Shown here piece by piece: positions 26,288-36,042 of a stretch of 64,000 nt of DNA (the stretch's first letter is position 1; each line of letters starts with the position of its first letter). This DNA comes from Sandaracinaceae bacterium (lineage in GTDB: Bacteria; Myxococcota_A; Polyangia; Polyangiales; Houyiibacteriaceae), in the NCBI GenBank assembly GCA_020633075.1, contig JACKEI010000003.1, positions 1-64,000 of the forward strand, given 5' to 3'. The notes below the pieces were generated by a model. That model saw nothing but the letters and a program-made list of their open reading frames with translations, was not told the origin of the DNA and did not search any database. The translations under genes were made by a program, and so were the position numbers.

Positions 26288-28013
26288 GGCTCACCCGCGG
26301 TCGCGCTGCCGGGCGGGCGCTCTCCGTGCGGGTGGGCAGCTCGCTACACACGGCATCCACGACGGCGCCGAGGCGCGCGAGCGGCAGCGTGCGGGCCCGA
26401 CGCCCTCCGGGGGCGCTGCGGAACGGAGCGTCACCCAGCGCGCGCACCACCCTCTCCTCGGCCTCGCTGCCCTCGCGCGTCACCACCAGGAGCACGGGCT
26501 CGCGCACGTAGCGCCCGAGGCGGAGGTAGTCGGCGATGGCCACGTCCAGCCGCACGAGCCCGCTCGCGCGATGCTCCGTGACGATGCGCAGCCGCGCGTC
26601 CTGGCCACGCCCCTGCGCGTCGCGATGCAGCACGAGCTGAAGCGCCGTTGGGACGCTGGCGCAGCTGGCTGGAAAGCTCCGCGCCAGCGCCACCAGCGCA
26701 CAAAGGCGCTCGGCCACCGACGAGGGCAGCTGCGCGCGCGTGGTCGCCAACATCAGCCCCGCGAGGGGCACCAGCGCATGGAGCACGGTGGCGTAGCCGG
26801 GAGGGACGCGCCGGCCGCCCTGGCCAACGACGAAGCGGTCGACCGCGACCAGCGCCAGCACCGCGAGCAGCAACGTGACGAGCCCCTGCACGGTGGACGC
26901 GTCCAGCCAGCGATCCACCCCGTAGCGCTCGATGCGCACGCGCGCGGCCGCCCACAGGCGCTCGCGCGAGCCGGCCGGCAGGTAGCCGCCGAGCCGCGGC
27001 GGCCCCGACGGGCGCGGCGCTCGCTCCAGCACCAGCAGCACGATGGGGCAGAGGGCGAGCACGCCCAGGTCGGTGCGCAGGGGATAGAGCCACGCGCCGA
27101 GCACACCCAGCGCCAGCACGCCGAGCGCTCTGGGCAGAGGAGCCAGCGGCACCAAGCCCGTCGCCGTCACACCCAGGGCGAGCGCCGTGCGCCGATGCAG
27201 CGCCAGCTTGGCGAGCGCCAGCAGCACGAAGATGCCGCACAGGGTCGTGAAGGTGAGGTCCAGCGAGCGCTCGCCGCTCGCCGCCCACGTCATGGGGGAC
27301 AGGGGCGTCGCGGCCGCAGGAGCCAGCCGCTCCGGCGGGACCAGCTCGTTGGGCAGGAGGAAGGCGACGCGAAACGGGACGGTGCGCGGCAGGTGAGCGC
27401 GCACGAAGTGGAGCAGCACGCGCCCATCGGGCAGGGCCTCGATCTCCCGCGTGACCATGGAGTCCCCCACCCGCGTCTCGTCGTCCGGCTCGGCGCCGGC
27501 TGGCGCGGTGAGCTCGACGTGCACGTCGTCCAACCCGGAGCGCCACCCGGGGAGGACCCACTCGTAGCGAGTCCGCCCGCCCTCGGCCGGCTGCACGGCC
27601 CCCTCGGCGAGCGCAGCTCGGTAGGCTAGCTCGAGGCTGTACTCCCCGCGTCGCGGCGCGTCTCGCCGCCGAAACGAGAGCCCGATGGTTCCGGGCTGCG
27701 TCGCGTCGACGGTGGGACGGTGGCGCTGTCCATCGCTTCCGACGAGGACGATGTCTTGCCCCGGCTCCAACGTCAGCTCCGGGTCCAAGCCCGCGATGTC
27801 CAGCCCCTCGAGCCAGCCCCCCTGCACGTGCACGGCGAGGGTCAGGTGGACCTTCAGCGCGCCGCTGGGCTGCACCTCCACCCGCGCTCGAGCGGACTGC
27901 ACCTGCGCTTCGGTCCACGCGCGAGCCGACGCGGCGCTCCACGACGCGCCGCACGCTGCGAACAGCGCGAGGACCGCGAGAGCGCGGCGCACGAGGTGAC
28001 GACGACGGGGCAC
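26259..28013 (-). CDS. Predicted membrane protein with extracytoplasmic beta domain (DUF2207-like)
   Basis: The 584-residue protein has a signal peptide (ALAVLALFAACGASWSAASARA) and a beta-rich ectodomain of about 215 residues beginning ARVEVQPSGALKVHLTLAVHV, which resembles DUF2207. Clustered transmembrane helices follow (about 245-265, 275-290, 297-312, 320-332, 375-392, 405-420), then a cytoplasmic tail of about 150 residues. The function is unknown. It converges with and overlaps the M50 protease gene by 29 bp. No catalytic residues are apparent, and the DUF2207 assignment is tentative. Confidence 0.7.
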   Translation of the reverse strand: MPRRRHLVRRALAVLALFAACGASWSAASARAWTEAQVQSARARVEVQPSGALKVHLTLAVHVQGGWLEGLDIAGLDPELTLEPGQDIVLVGSDGQRHRPTVDATQPGTIGLSFRRRDAPRRGEYSLELAYRAALAEGAVQPAEGGRTRYEWVLPGWRSGLDDVHVELTAPAGAEPDDETRVGDSMVTREIEALPDGRVLLHFVRAHLPRTVPFRVAFLLPNELVPPERLAPAAATPLSPMTWAASGERSLDLTFTTLCGIFVLLALAKLALHRRTALALGVTATGLVPLAPLPRALGVLALGVLGAWLYPLRTDLGVLALCPIVLLVLERAPRPSGPPRLGGYLPAGSRERLWAAARVRIERYGVDRWLDASTVQGLVTLLLAVLALVAVDRFVVGQGGRRVPPGYATVLHALVPLAGLMLATTRAQLPSSVAERLCALVALARSFPASCASVPTALQLVLHRDAQGRGQDARLRIVTEHRASGLVRLDVAIADYLRLGRYVREPVLLVVTREGSEAEERVVRALGDAPFRSAPGGRRARTLPLARLGAVVDAVCSELPTRTESARPAARPRVSLTEAAAKRA

Positions 28014-28070
28014 GGCCGGAACGTATCCGGCGCCGCGCTGGGCGCCGAATTTCCGACAAGCCCGCCGGTA

Positions 28071-30074
28071 CTACTGCTGCAGGTTGAGGGCGGCGTCGCA
28101 GGCGACCTGCACGCCGGTCGGGCCTTCGTCGGTCTCGATGACCTTGAACTCGACGCGGCGGTTCTCTTCGTAGGCGTCGCGGTTGTGCGCCGGGTTCACT
28201 GGACAGAGCTCACCGTAGCCTGCGCTGCGCAGTCGGTCGCGCGGCACGCCGCGCTGCACCAGCGCCTCCACCACGGACGCCGCGCGGTCCTGCGTCAGGC
28301 GCAGGTTGTGTTGGTCGTTGCCGCGCTCGTCGGCGTGACCCTGCACCTCGATGAGCCGAATCTGCGGGTTGCCTCGCAGGGTGGCCGCCACGGCGTCGAG
28401 GATGGCGTTCGAGCGGCTCATGATCTGGGCGCTGTTGGTCTCGAAGTAGATCTTGTCGAGGATGATCAGCGAGTTGTCGTCGAAGATGACCGAGCCCTCG
28501 TCCGGGCAGCCGTCCTCGTCGCTGGTCCCGTTGTAGGTCTCGGGCTCGTCCGGACACTCGTCGTCCACGTCCAGGATGCGGTCGTGGTCGTTGTCCGTGT
28601 CCGGGCAGCCGTCTTCGTCCTCGAACGCGTCGATGTCCTCGGGCACGTCCCGGCACATGTCGTCCGTGTCGAGGATGCCGTCCTCGTCGTTGTCCAGGTC
28701 CGGGCAGCCGTCCTCGTCCTGGAAGCCGTCGCGGTCCTCGGCCTGGTCCGGACACTCGTCCACGTCGTCGGGGATGCCGTCGCCGTCGCGGTCGCTGTTG
28801 TTGCCCTCGGGGCAGCCGTCGTCGTCGTTGTCGTTGTCGAAGTCCTCGGGGATGAGCGGGCAGTCGTCCACGTCGTCCAGGATTCCGTCGTTGTCGTTGT
28901 CCAGCTCCGGGCAGCCGTCCTCGTCCAAGAACTGGTCGAAGTCCTCGGGGTCGTTGGGACAGTCGTCGATGTCGTCCATGATGCCGTCGCCATCGCGGTC
29001 GCCGATGGGCGGCTCGTAGATGAAGGCGAGCATGGCGCGCCACTGCGCCGCCTGGGCGCCGCGTCCGTCCGGGTTGGTCGGGATGCCCGCGCCGGCGCCG
29101 AACATGAGGTAGCTGTGGTCCTGCACGAAGAGCTTGAAGCCCAGCAGAGCCTCCAGCGACAGCGCGCCGCGCGTCCCGATCTCGGACGCGATCTGCGTGC
29201 CGTAGATCTCGGTCACGAGGTCCAGCGTGCGCGCGAGGCGAAAGCTGGCGCCCGCGCCAAAGGTCATGAGGTCGTCGTAGCGCAGGTTGGTGCCCGGGCT
29301 GGTCAGCGTGGAGACCAGGCCCATCTGGCCCGGCGTCACCTGCGTCTCACCGTAGATGGGGAAGGTCGCCCCGCGGCCGAACACGGCGCGGTAGCCGAAC
29401 TCGAGCGAGAAGCGAATGCGGGAGATGCCGCCCATGCTCTCGTCCGAGCGTGTGCGCGCCTCCATGACCACGGACGGCCAGAGGGACACGCCTGGGTCCC
29501 CGGCGAAGCGGCGGTCACTGCCGCTGGGCAGACCGAGGCGAGCCACGACGGCCAGGCCGACCGGGTCGCGCTCCGCGCGCAGCAAGCGCACCTTGCCGTG
29601 CAGGGAGATGTCGCCCAGTCCCTGGTAGCTCAGGCCGCGGATGGGACCCGTCGCGGGGTCGTTGTTGGACCAGCCGTAGGCGCCGGGGATCAGGACCGCC
29701 TCGCCGTTGATGACCTGAATGGGCACCTGGATGCCCACCACGGCCCAGTTGGCGATGCCCACGTTCACCATGATGGTGCCCGTGATGGCTTGGTCCACGA
29801 TGTGCCGGGTGGTGCCGCCCTCTTCGCGGTCGTCGTTCACCCCGCCGTCGAACTGCAGCAGGTTGAAGCCCGCGTCCAGCACCAGGCCGAAGCTCAGCCG
29901 GTTCTCGGGCATGATGTCCGTGCCGTTGACCGTGAGGTGACCGCGCGAGTCGATGGCCGGCCGGAACATCTCGATGTTCATGCCGCCTGTGCGGAGATGA
30001 CTGGACTGCGCCGAGGCCAGCGAGGGGACCGCAGAACACAAAAACACGGCGGCGAGTGCGAAACGGCGCAACAT
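28071..30074 (-). CDS. OmpA-family protein with thrombospondin type-3 repeats
   Basis: The 667-residue protein has a signal peptide ending SLASAQ, an outer-membrane beta-barrel-like region (about 30-345), then five Asp-rich TSP3 Ca-binding repeats (DRDGDGIMDDIDDCP ... DEDGCPD), then an OmpA_C peptidoglycan-binding domain (IYFETNSAQI..., EVQGHADERG, DRAASVVEAL, ENRRVEFKV). AAGGAG lies about 8 nt before the ATG. It is a typical abundant myxobacterial outer-membrane protein that tethers the envelope to peptidoglycan. The DNA repeats at about 28490-28990 are the encoded TSP3 units. Confidence 0.94.
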   Translation of the reverse strand: MLRRFALAAVFLCSAVPSLASAQSSHLRTGGMNIEMFRPAIDSRGHLTVNGTDIMPENRLSFGLVLDAGFNLLQFDGGVNDDREEGGTTRHIVDQAITGTIMVNVGIANWAVVGIQVPIQVINGEAVLIPGAYGWSNNDPATGPIRGLSYQGLGDISLHGKVRLLRAERDPVGLAVVARLGLPSGSDRRFAGDPGVSLWPSVVMEARTRSDESMGGISRIRFSLEFGYRAVFGRGATFPIYGETQVTPGQMGLVSTLTSPGTNLRYDDLMTFGAGASFRLARTLDLVTEIYGTQIASEIGTRGALSLEALLGFKLFVQDHSYLMFGAGAGIPTNPDGRGAQAAQWRAMLAFIYEPPIGDRDGDGIMDDIDDCPNDPEDFDQFLDEDGCPELDNDNDGILDDVDDCPLIPEDFDNDNDDDGCPEGNNSDRDGDGIPDDVDECPDQAEDRDGFQDEDGCPDLDNDEDGILDTDDMCRDVPEDIDAFEDEDGCPDTDNDHDRILDVDDECPDEPETYNGTSDEDGCPDEGSVIFDDNSLIILDKIYFETNSAQIMSRSNAILDAVAATLRGNPQIRLIEVQGHADERGNDQHNLRLTQDRAASVVEALVQRGVPRDRLRSAGYGELCPVNPAHNRDAYEENRRVEFKVIETDEGPTGVQVACDAALNLQQ

Positions 30075-30114
30075 CAGCGACTCCTTACGCGGGTCAACGA
30101 GATCCGCTTCGGCG

Positions 30115-30143
30115 ATTATTCACACAACACCACCTCGGGGCAA
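30115..30143 (-). promoter_or_regulatory. Predicted promoter of the OmpA-TSP3 gene
   Basis: On the minus strand, TTGCCC (30143-30138), a 17-bp spacer and AATAAT (30120-30115) form a sigma70-like promoter about 41 bp before the start codon. This is a prediction only. Confidence 0.42.
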
Positions 30144-30220
30144 TCTTTCCTACCTCACCATACAGTGGGACCGAGTGGTCACGCTTGTTGGCCCTTGTTG
30201 GGAGGGGTGGGCGGCGACCG

Positions 30221-31972
30221 CTAGTTGCCGAGGGCGGCGGAGTAGTTGGCCGCGCGGCGATCGTCCGGGTAGCGCGTGACGAAGGTGCGCATGTGGCGGC
30301 GGGCGGCCTCTTGGTTGCCCATCTGCCGGTAGGTCTCGATCAGCAGCGACAGCGACGCGGCGCTGCGAGCGCGCCCCCCCTCGAGCGCGGACACGACACA
30401 GGCGTTGTCCCCGGCGCGCATGCACTCACGGGCCTGGTCCATCGGGCTGCGCTCCTCCTCGGGAGGCGTGGGCGTAGGCGTAGGCGTGGGCTCTCGACGT
30501 GCGGTCCCGCCCTCGGGCGCTTGAGCGGGCGCGGTCGGGGCGGCGTCAGCGCGCTCGGCGGCGGCCATCCGGCGCTGCGCCACGGTCAGGATGCGCTGCG
30601 CGTCCGCGATCACCGCTCGCGGGACGTCCGGGGTCTGCACCACCATCTGCGCCTGATTCGCGGCCTCTTCGGGGTTGTCGGCCAGCGCCTCGCGCGCCAA
30701 GCCGACGTGGTGGCGGGCAAAGGCGAGCTTGGCAGCGGCAAATTCGGCGGACGCCCGCAGCTCGCTCTCGGCGGAGAGCTGCTCCATCGTGAAGTACGCG
30801 GAGTCGATGTCGTTGGCTTCCAGCTGCGCCTTGCCGCGCGCGAAGATCTCCATGTCCGCGATCAGCTGGGCCGCGTAGAGCTTGCACTCCTCGGCGCCCT
30901 CTAGGCCCGGCACCAGCGCAATGGCGGCCTCGGCGCCGGCGAGCGCGGCCTCGAGGTCTCCCGCGTCCAGACCGTCGTGGCAACGCAGGAGCGCGGCCCG
31001 TGCCGCTTCTTGGTCGGCCTCGGTCGGCGTCCGCCGAGCCGGCCCGGCATCGGCGTCAGCGCGCGTGTCAGGCTGCACGTTGACGGGTGTGGAGGGAGCG
31101 GGCCCCGGAGCTGGGCTGGGGTCTGCACCCCCGGAGCCCGATGTGGCGATGGCCGCCGCCAGGCCGATGGCCGCTCCGAGGATGAGCACCGCCGCGATGA
31201 TGGGCAGTCCCTCGCGCTCCTCTTCTTCCTCTTCACCGGGCGCCGCAGCCCCGGCCACAAAAGCCGCGCTCTCGCCGGACTCGAACGAGAAGACCTCGCC
31301 GAGCTCCACGTAACGGAAGCGGACCTGCCCGAGCTCCACGATGTCGCCCTGCTTCAGCACGGCCTCGAACACCTCCTGCCCGTTGACGCGCACGCCGTTG
31401 GCGCTGTCCAGGTCGTGGATCTCGAAGGTGCTGACCTCGTGCTGGCCCGTGTCCGCGTCCGCGCGCTGGACCTTGCGGGTGATCTTGGCGTGCTCGCGGG
31501 AGATGGAGCGGTGGTTCACCCACACGTCCATGACTTCTTCCCGTCCGATGCAGATCTCGTCCTTGCTCAGCGCGAACTCGGCCCCAGGAGCCGGCTGGCT
31601 GAGCATGACCAGGCGCGCGGGGGGCACCAGGTCGTGGGCGCCCGACAAGCTGATGTCCAGCTCACCGGAGGCGACCTCCGTCTGCTCCGACTCGAGGGCG
31701 ATGCGGTAGTCGCCGATGACGATCTGGTCGCCCGCGCCGAGGTCCGCCTCTGTCCCCATTCGAGAGCCGTTGACCTTGATCCCGTTGTACGAACCCAGGT
31801 CTTCGAGCACGAAGCGCCCGTCTACGCGGGACAAGCGGGCGTGCTTGCGCGATACGTTGCGCTCGGTCAGGCGGATCGTGTTCCCCTCTTCGCGGCCGAT
31901 TGTGATCTCGTCGCGCACGAGCGGAACGACGGTCGTTCGGCCCTCATCATCTGAGATGACGAGTTTGTACAT
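30221..31972 (-). CDS. Membrane protein with two FHA domains and periplasmic helical repeats
   Basis: The 583-residue protein has FHA1 at about 20-80 (TIGREEGNTIRL, SRKHARLS, SYNGIKVNG) and FHA2 at about 140-220 (CIGREEVMDVWV, SREHAKIT, SANGVRVNG). One transmembrane helix (LPIIAAVLILGAAIGLAAAI, about 255-275) separates them from a Pro-rich linker and a C-terminal alpha-helical TPR-like region with Cys pairs. The FHA domains bind phosphothreonine on Hanks-kinase targets in the cytoplasm and the tail senses or scaffolds outside. With the PP2C protein nearby, it fits Ser/Thr phosphosignalling. A good sigma70-like promoter lies upstream. Confidence 0.9.
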   Translation of the reverse strand: MYKLVISDDEGRTTVVPLVRDEITIGREEGNTIRLTERNVSRKHARLSRVDGRFVLEDLGSYNGIKVNGSRMGTEADLGAGDQIVIGDYRIALESEQTEVASGELDISLSGAHDLVPPARLVMLSQPAPGAEFALSKDEICIGREEVMDVWVNHRSISREHAKITRKVQRADADTGQHEVSTFEIHDLDSANGVRVNGQEVFEAVLKQGDIVELGQVRFRYVELGEVFSFESGESAAFVAGAAAPGEEEEEEREGLPIIAAVLILGAAIGLAAAIATSGSGGADPSPAPGPAPSTPVNVQPDTRADADAGPARRTPTEADQEAARAALLRCHDGLDAGDLEAALAGAEAAIALVPGLEGAEECKLYAAQLIADMEIFARGKAQLEANDIDSAYFTMEQLSAESELRASAEFAAAKLAFARHHVGLAREALADNPEEAANQAQMVVQTPDVPRAVIADAQRILTVAQRRMAAAERADAAPTAPAQAPEGGTARREPTPTPTPTPPEEERSPMDQARECMRAGDNACVVSALEGGRARSAASLSLLIETYRQMGNQEAARRHMRTFVTRYPDDRRAANYSAALGN

Positions 31973-32043
31973 TCCCTAGGGGTCCTGCTTCTCTCGGTTG
32001 GCGGCCAAAGGCCAATGCCCGGAAATATCCCGGCAATCTCGCG

Positions 32044-32071
32044 ATGGTACTGATGGCACGTAGGGTGTCAA
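32044..32071 (-). promoter_or_regulatory. Predicted promoter of the FHA gene
   Basis: On the minus strand, TTGACA (32071-32066), a 16-bp spacer and TACCAT (32049-32044) lie about 72 bp before the FHA start codon. This is a prediction from sequence only. Confidence 0.42.
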
Positions 32072-32152
32072 TTCCGTTGTCGCAGGGGCCCCCAGAAACT
32101 CGGGGTAGTTGGTGGGGGCCTGCGCTTCGTGGCACGAAGGGGGACCCACGCC

Positions 32153-33640
32153 ATGTGCCGCCAACCAACGACATCGCAGTCACTCCCAGGCAGGCGTGCG
32201 CTGCCCCGTCCGCGGGTGGCCCTTTCGGGTGACCTGGGGCCGCGACGGATCGCGATCGCGCTCGCCGCGTGGACGACCATGGGGGTCGCTACCGGGTGCA
32301 GCGGGGGGCCTCCGCCCGCACCTGGAGGCGTGGACGCTTCGTTTGTGCGTGACGGTTCCGTGCTCCCGGGGGATGGCGGGGTCAGCCCCCGACCGAATGG
32401 GCCCCCCCGGCTTCCTGCGGCGGACCGCATCGTGGAGCTGCCGTACATGGCGCCCGCGCAGCTGGTCGCCTTCACGCTGACGGCCACCCCCGCGCAGCTG
32501 GACGTGCACTTCTCGGTCGACACCACCGGGAGCTTTGGCGCCGAGATCGACGCCATGCAGCGCGATCTCGAGGAGCGCCTGATCCCCGAGATCCGGGCGC
32601 GCGTAGCGGACTCGGCGTTCGGGGTGTCGCGCTTCGAGGACTTCCCCATCCATCCTTTCGGCGACCAGGCCGACCTCCCCTTCCGGCTGCTCAGCCCCGT
32701 CACCACGGACGTGGCCCGCGTGCGGGCGGGGGTGGACGACCTCGACCGCCCCCTCGGCAGCGGCGGCGACATCGCGGAGGCGGGGTTCGAGGCCCTCTTC
32801 CAGATCGCCTCAGGCGCTGGGCTCACCAGCGCAGGCCGCGAGTGGATCGCCCCCTTCGCGGGGACGGGTCTGGGCGGCGTGGGCTTCCGAGAGGGGGCCC
32901 TGCACGCCATCGTCCACATCACCGACGCACCCGCCCACGCCGCGAGCGATTACGGCGCTGCGGTGGCTGACGCTCACTCGGAGGCCGACGCCCGCGCCGC
33001 GCTGGCCGAGCTGCCGGCGTTCGTGCTCGCTGCGGTGGGCAGCGCCGAGGCGCGCAGCAGCCTGCAAGCGCTCGTCGTGGGGAGCGGCGCGGTGGTGCCC
33101 CCCGTGGGCGGACAGTGCCTCACCGGGCTGAACGGCGCCGCGCGACCCCCCGAGGGCGGGCAGTGCCCGCTGCTCTTCGACATCGCCAGCGACGGGACGG
33201 GCCTCTCCGACGCCATCCTCGACGCCATCACGGGCCTGGTCGAGACCCTCAGCTACCGCCACGTGCGCGCGGAGTTCGACACGGACCGGCTCGGCTTCAT
33301 CGAGTCCTTCGAAGCGACCTCCGCCACCGCCTTGATGGGCGTCACGCCGCCCACGCGCGTGGACTCCCCCCCGACCGACGGCGTGTTCGACGCGTTTGAG
33401 GACGTGCGCGGGGGGACCGAGCTGGTCTTCACCCTGCGCCTCCGCAACGTGCTCCTCCGGGACCTCGACTACGAGCAGGCGTTCCGGATCACGGTGCGCA
33501 TCGTCGGCGACGGCGTGGTGCTCGCGGAGCAGACCCTGCGCATCGTCGTCCCCGCGGTGTCCCCGGAGGGCGCCGGAGACGCAGGGCCAGCGGACGCAGG
33601 TCCGCTCGACGGTGGCGTGAGCGGAGACGGCGGACCGTGA
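32153..33640 (+). CDS. VWA-like lipoprotein
   Basis: The protein is about 495 residues from ATG 32153, chosen because AAGGGGGA lies 8 nt upstream; ATG 32129 in frame is possible. After an unusually long Arg-rich N-region comes a signal helix with lipobox GVATGCSG. The mature part has a von Willebrand A-like domain starting LDVHFSVDTTGSFGAEIDAMQ, where the MIDAS DxSxS is altered to DTTGS, followed by FGVSRFEDFP and an HITDAPAH segment in place of the usual ITDG. The tail is rich in Asp-Gly-Gly-Pro. Integrin-like proteins of this type occur in many Myxococcota. It overlaps the PDZ gene by 4 bp (GTGA). Confidence 0.75.
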   Translation: MCRQPTTSQSLPGRRALPRPRVALSGDLGPRRIAIALAAWTTMGVATGCSGGPPPAPGGVDASFVRDGSVLPGDGGVSPRPNGPPRLPAADRIVELPYMAPAQLVAFTLTATPAQLDVHFSVDTTGSFGAEIDAMQRDLEERLIPEIRARVADSAFGVSRFEDFPIHPFGDQADLPFRLLSPVTTDVARVRAGVDDLDRPLGSGGDIAEAGFEALFQIASGAGLTSAGREWIAPFAGTGLGGVGFREGALHAIVHITDAPAHAASDYGAAVADAHSEADARAALAELPAFVLAAVGSAEARSSLQALVVGSGAVVPPVGGQCLTGLNGAARPPEGGQCPLLFDIASDGTGLSDAILDAITGLVETLSYRHVRAEFDTDRLGFIESFEATSATALMGVTPPTRVDSPPTDGVFDAFEDVRGGTELVFTLRLRNVLLRDLDYEQAFRITVRIVGDGVVLAEQTLRIVVPAVSPEGAGDAGPADAGPLDGGVSGDGGP

Positions 33641-34029
33641 CGCCCCGGGCCTGTTGGGTGTCCGTGTACGCAGCCCTCTGCGCGACGCTGTTCGCCGCCC
33701 TGCTCGTCGGGTCCGGGCTGCTCTCCGTCGGCGGCTGCAGCATGTTCGGCGGCAGCGACGAGGTCGGCGGGATCTTCGTGCGCTTGGGGTACTCCGAGAC
33801 CTCCGGGCTGCGCGTGGCCGAGGTCCCCGAAGGGCCCGCGCTCCGAGCAGGCCTGCGAGAGGACGACCGCATCACCCGCATCGACGGAGACGACGTGTCC
33901 CACATGCCCATGCGGGAGATCGTCGAGCGGCTGCGCGGCCCCGTCGGCAGCACCGTCGAGATCGAGGTCGTCCGCGACGGTGAGTTCCAGACCTTCATGG
34001 TGGAGCGCGCGCCATATGAGCGCGATTGA
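33637..34029 (+). CDS. Small PDZ-domain lipoprotein
   Basis: The 130-residue protein has a GTG start overlapping the TGA of the VWA lipoprotein gene. The N-terminal signal has a possible lipobox SVGGC. One PDZ domain covers about residues 45-125: FVRLGYSETSGLRVAEVPEG, ALRAGLREDDRITRIDG, GSTVEIEVVRDG. No protease domain is present, so it is a stand-alone PDZ module, probably periplasmic, perhaps a partner of the coupled VWA protein. Confidence 0.82.
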   Translation: MTPRACWVSVYAALCATLFAALLVGSGLLSVGGCSMFGGSDEVGGIFVRLGYSETSGLRVAEVPEGPALRAGLREDDRITRIDGDDVSHMPMREIVERLRGPVGSTVEIEVVRDGEFQTFMVERAPYERD

Positions 34030-34074
34030 AGCCGGGCGGTTGCTCACCCCCGCGTGCGGTTCTACAACCGCGCG

Positions 34075-34941
<867 letters not shown>

Positions 34942-34980
34942 CCCGACGGCCAGCCGTCCCACCCCCTCTTGGTCCCACTC

Positions 34981-35883
34981 ATGTCGCCCATCCTCGTCGT
35001 CGGTTCCGTCGCGTTCGATACGCTGCACAACGCTCAAGGTTCGTTCCCCCGCGTGCTCGGGGGCTCCGCCGTGTTCGCCTCCGTCTGCGCCTCGCTGCTG
35101 AGCGACGTGCGCCTGGTGGGCGTGGTGGGCGAGGACTACCCGGAGAGCGCGAAGGCCATGCTCCGTGACCGCGGCATCGACCTGACCGGGCTCGAGGTGA
35201 GCCCCGGCGAGACCTTCCACTGGGAGGGGCGCTACACGGACGACCTCACCAGCCGCGAGTCCATTCGGACCGATCTGAACGTGTTCGCCACGTTCCAGCC
35301 CAAGATCCCCGAGGCCTTCGCCGAGAGCCCCTTCGTCATGCTGGCCAACATCCAGCCCGAGCTGCAGCTCTCCGTGCTGGACCAGATCCGCTCCCCCAAG
35401 CTGGTCGTGGCCGACACCATGAACCTCTGGATCGACATCGCGAAGCCCGCCTTGCTGGCGCTGCTGAAGCGCGTGGACGTGCTGATCATCAACGAGGAAG
35501 AGGCCCGCCAGCTGACCGGACGCCACCACCTGGTGGAGGTGCAGCGCGCGCTGCTGGAGCTCGGCCCCAAGACGGCGATCGTCAAGCAGGGAGAGTACGG
35601 CGCGTGGCTGTTCCAGGAAGGCGTCGCGTTCCACGCGCCGGCCTTCCCCCTCGAGCGAGTGGTCGACCCGACCGGCGCTGGCGACTCCTTCGCGGGCGGC
35701 TTCCTGGGCTACCTGGCGCGCGAGAACGACGTCTCGCTGCCTACGCTGAGGCGCGCGGTGGTGGTCGGCTCGGCCCTCGCGTCCTTCTGTGTCGAGGGCA
35801 TCGGCACGACCCGCCTGGTCGAGGTCCAGAGCAGCGACGTGGACCATCGGGTCGAAGCCTTCGCCGAGCTCGTCCGCGTCTGA
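34981..35883 (+). CDS. PfkB-family sugar/nucleoside kinase
   Basis: The 300-residue kinase has N-terminal ILVVGSVAFDTL, the glycine pair LGGSAVFASV, and the C-terminal PfkB signature DPTGAGDSFAGGFLGYL with the catalytic Asp. The family phosphorylates ribose, adenosine or related substrates. Position downstream of MTA phosphorylase suggests a nucleoside or pentose substrate, but specificity cannot be read from sequence. ATG 34981 is preferred to ATG 34969 because it starts the Rossmann strand directly. Confidence 0.88.
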   Translation: MSPILVVGSVAFDTLHNAQGSFPRVLGGSAVFASVCASLLSDVRLVGVVGEDYPESAKAMLRDRGIDLTGLEVSPGETFHWEGRYTDDLTSRESIRTDLNVFATFQPKIPEAFAESPFVMLANIQPELQLSVLDQIRSPKLVVADTMNLWIDIAKPALLALLKRVDVLIINEEEARQLTGRHHLVEVQRALLELGPKTAIVKQGEYGAWLFQEGVAFHAPAFPLERVVDPTGAGDSFAGGFLGYLARENDVSLPTLRRAVVVGSALASFCVEGIGTTRLVEVQSSDVDHRVEAFAELVRV

Positions 35884-35937
35884 GGACGGGGCGGCTCGGT
35901 CGGCCCGACAAGGGCCCGACGCAAAAGCGCGAGATGC

Positions 35938-35967
35938 TTGTTCCCTGATGCCTTCATCGGGTATGCT
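35938..35967 (+). promoter_or_regulatory. Predicted promoter for the beta-propeller lipoprotein gene
   Basis: TTGTTC (35938-35943), an 18-bp spacer and TATGCT (35962-35967) lie about 75 bp before the GTG start at 36043, in a relatively AT-rich intergenic region. This is a prediction only. Confidence 0.33.
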
Positions 35968-36042
35968 GGCGACTAGTTCCTTCTTCGCTCTGCGGTATCA
36001 CGTGCCGCGGCAGCATGATTTATCGACGCTCAAGACAAGACG

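Noticed and set aside
28490..28990. Short-period DNA repeats that could suggest a CRISPR or satellite array
   Set aside because: They are in-frame Asp-rich TSP3 protein repeats with varied DNA; there are no spacers.
27720..30224. 834-residue plus-strand open frame
   Set aside because: It runs antisense through the membrane-protein and OmpA genes, is full of low-complexity His/Arg/Val runs and has no family features; a high-GC shadow.
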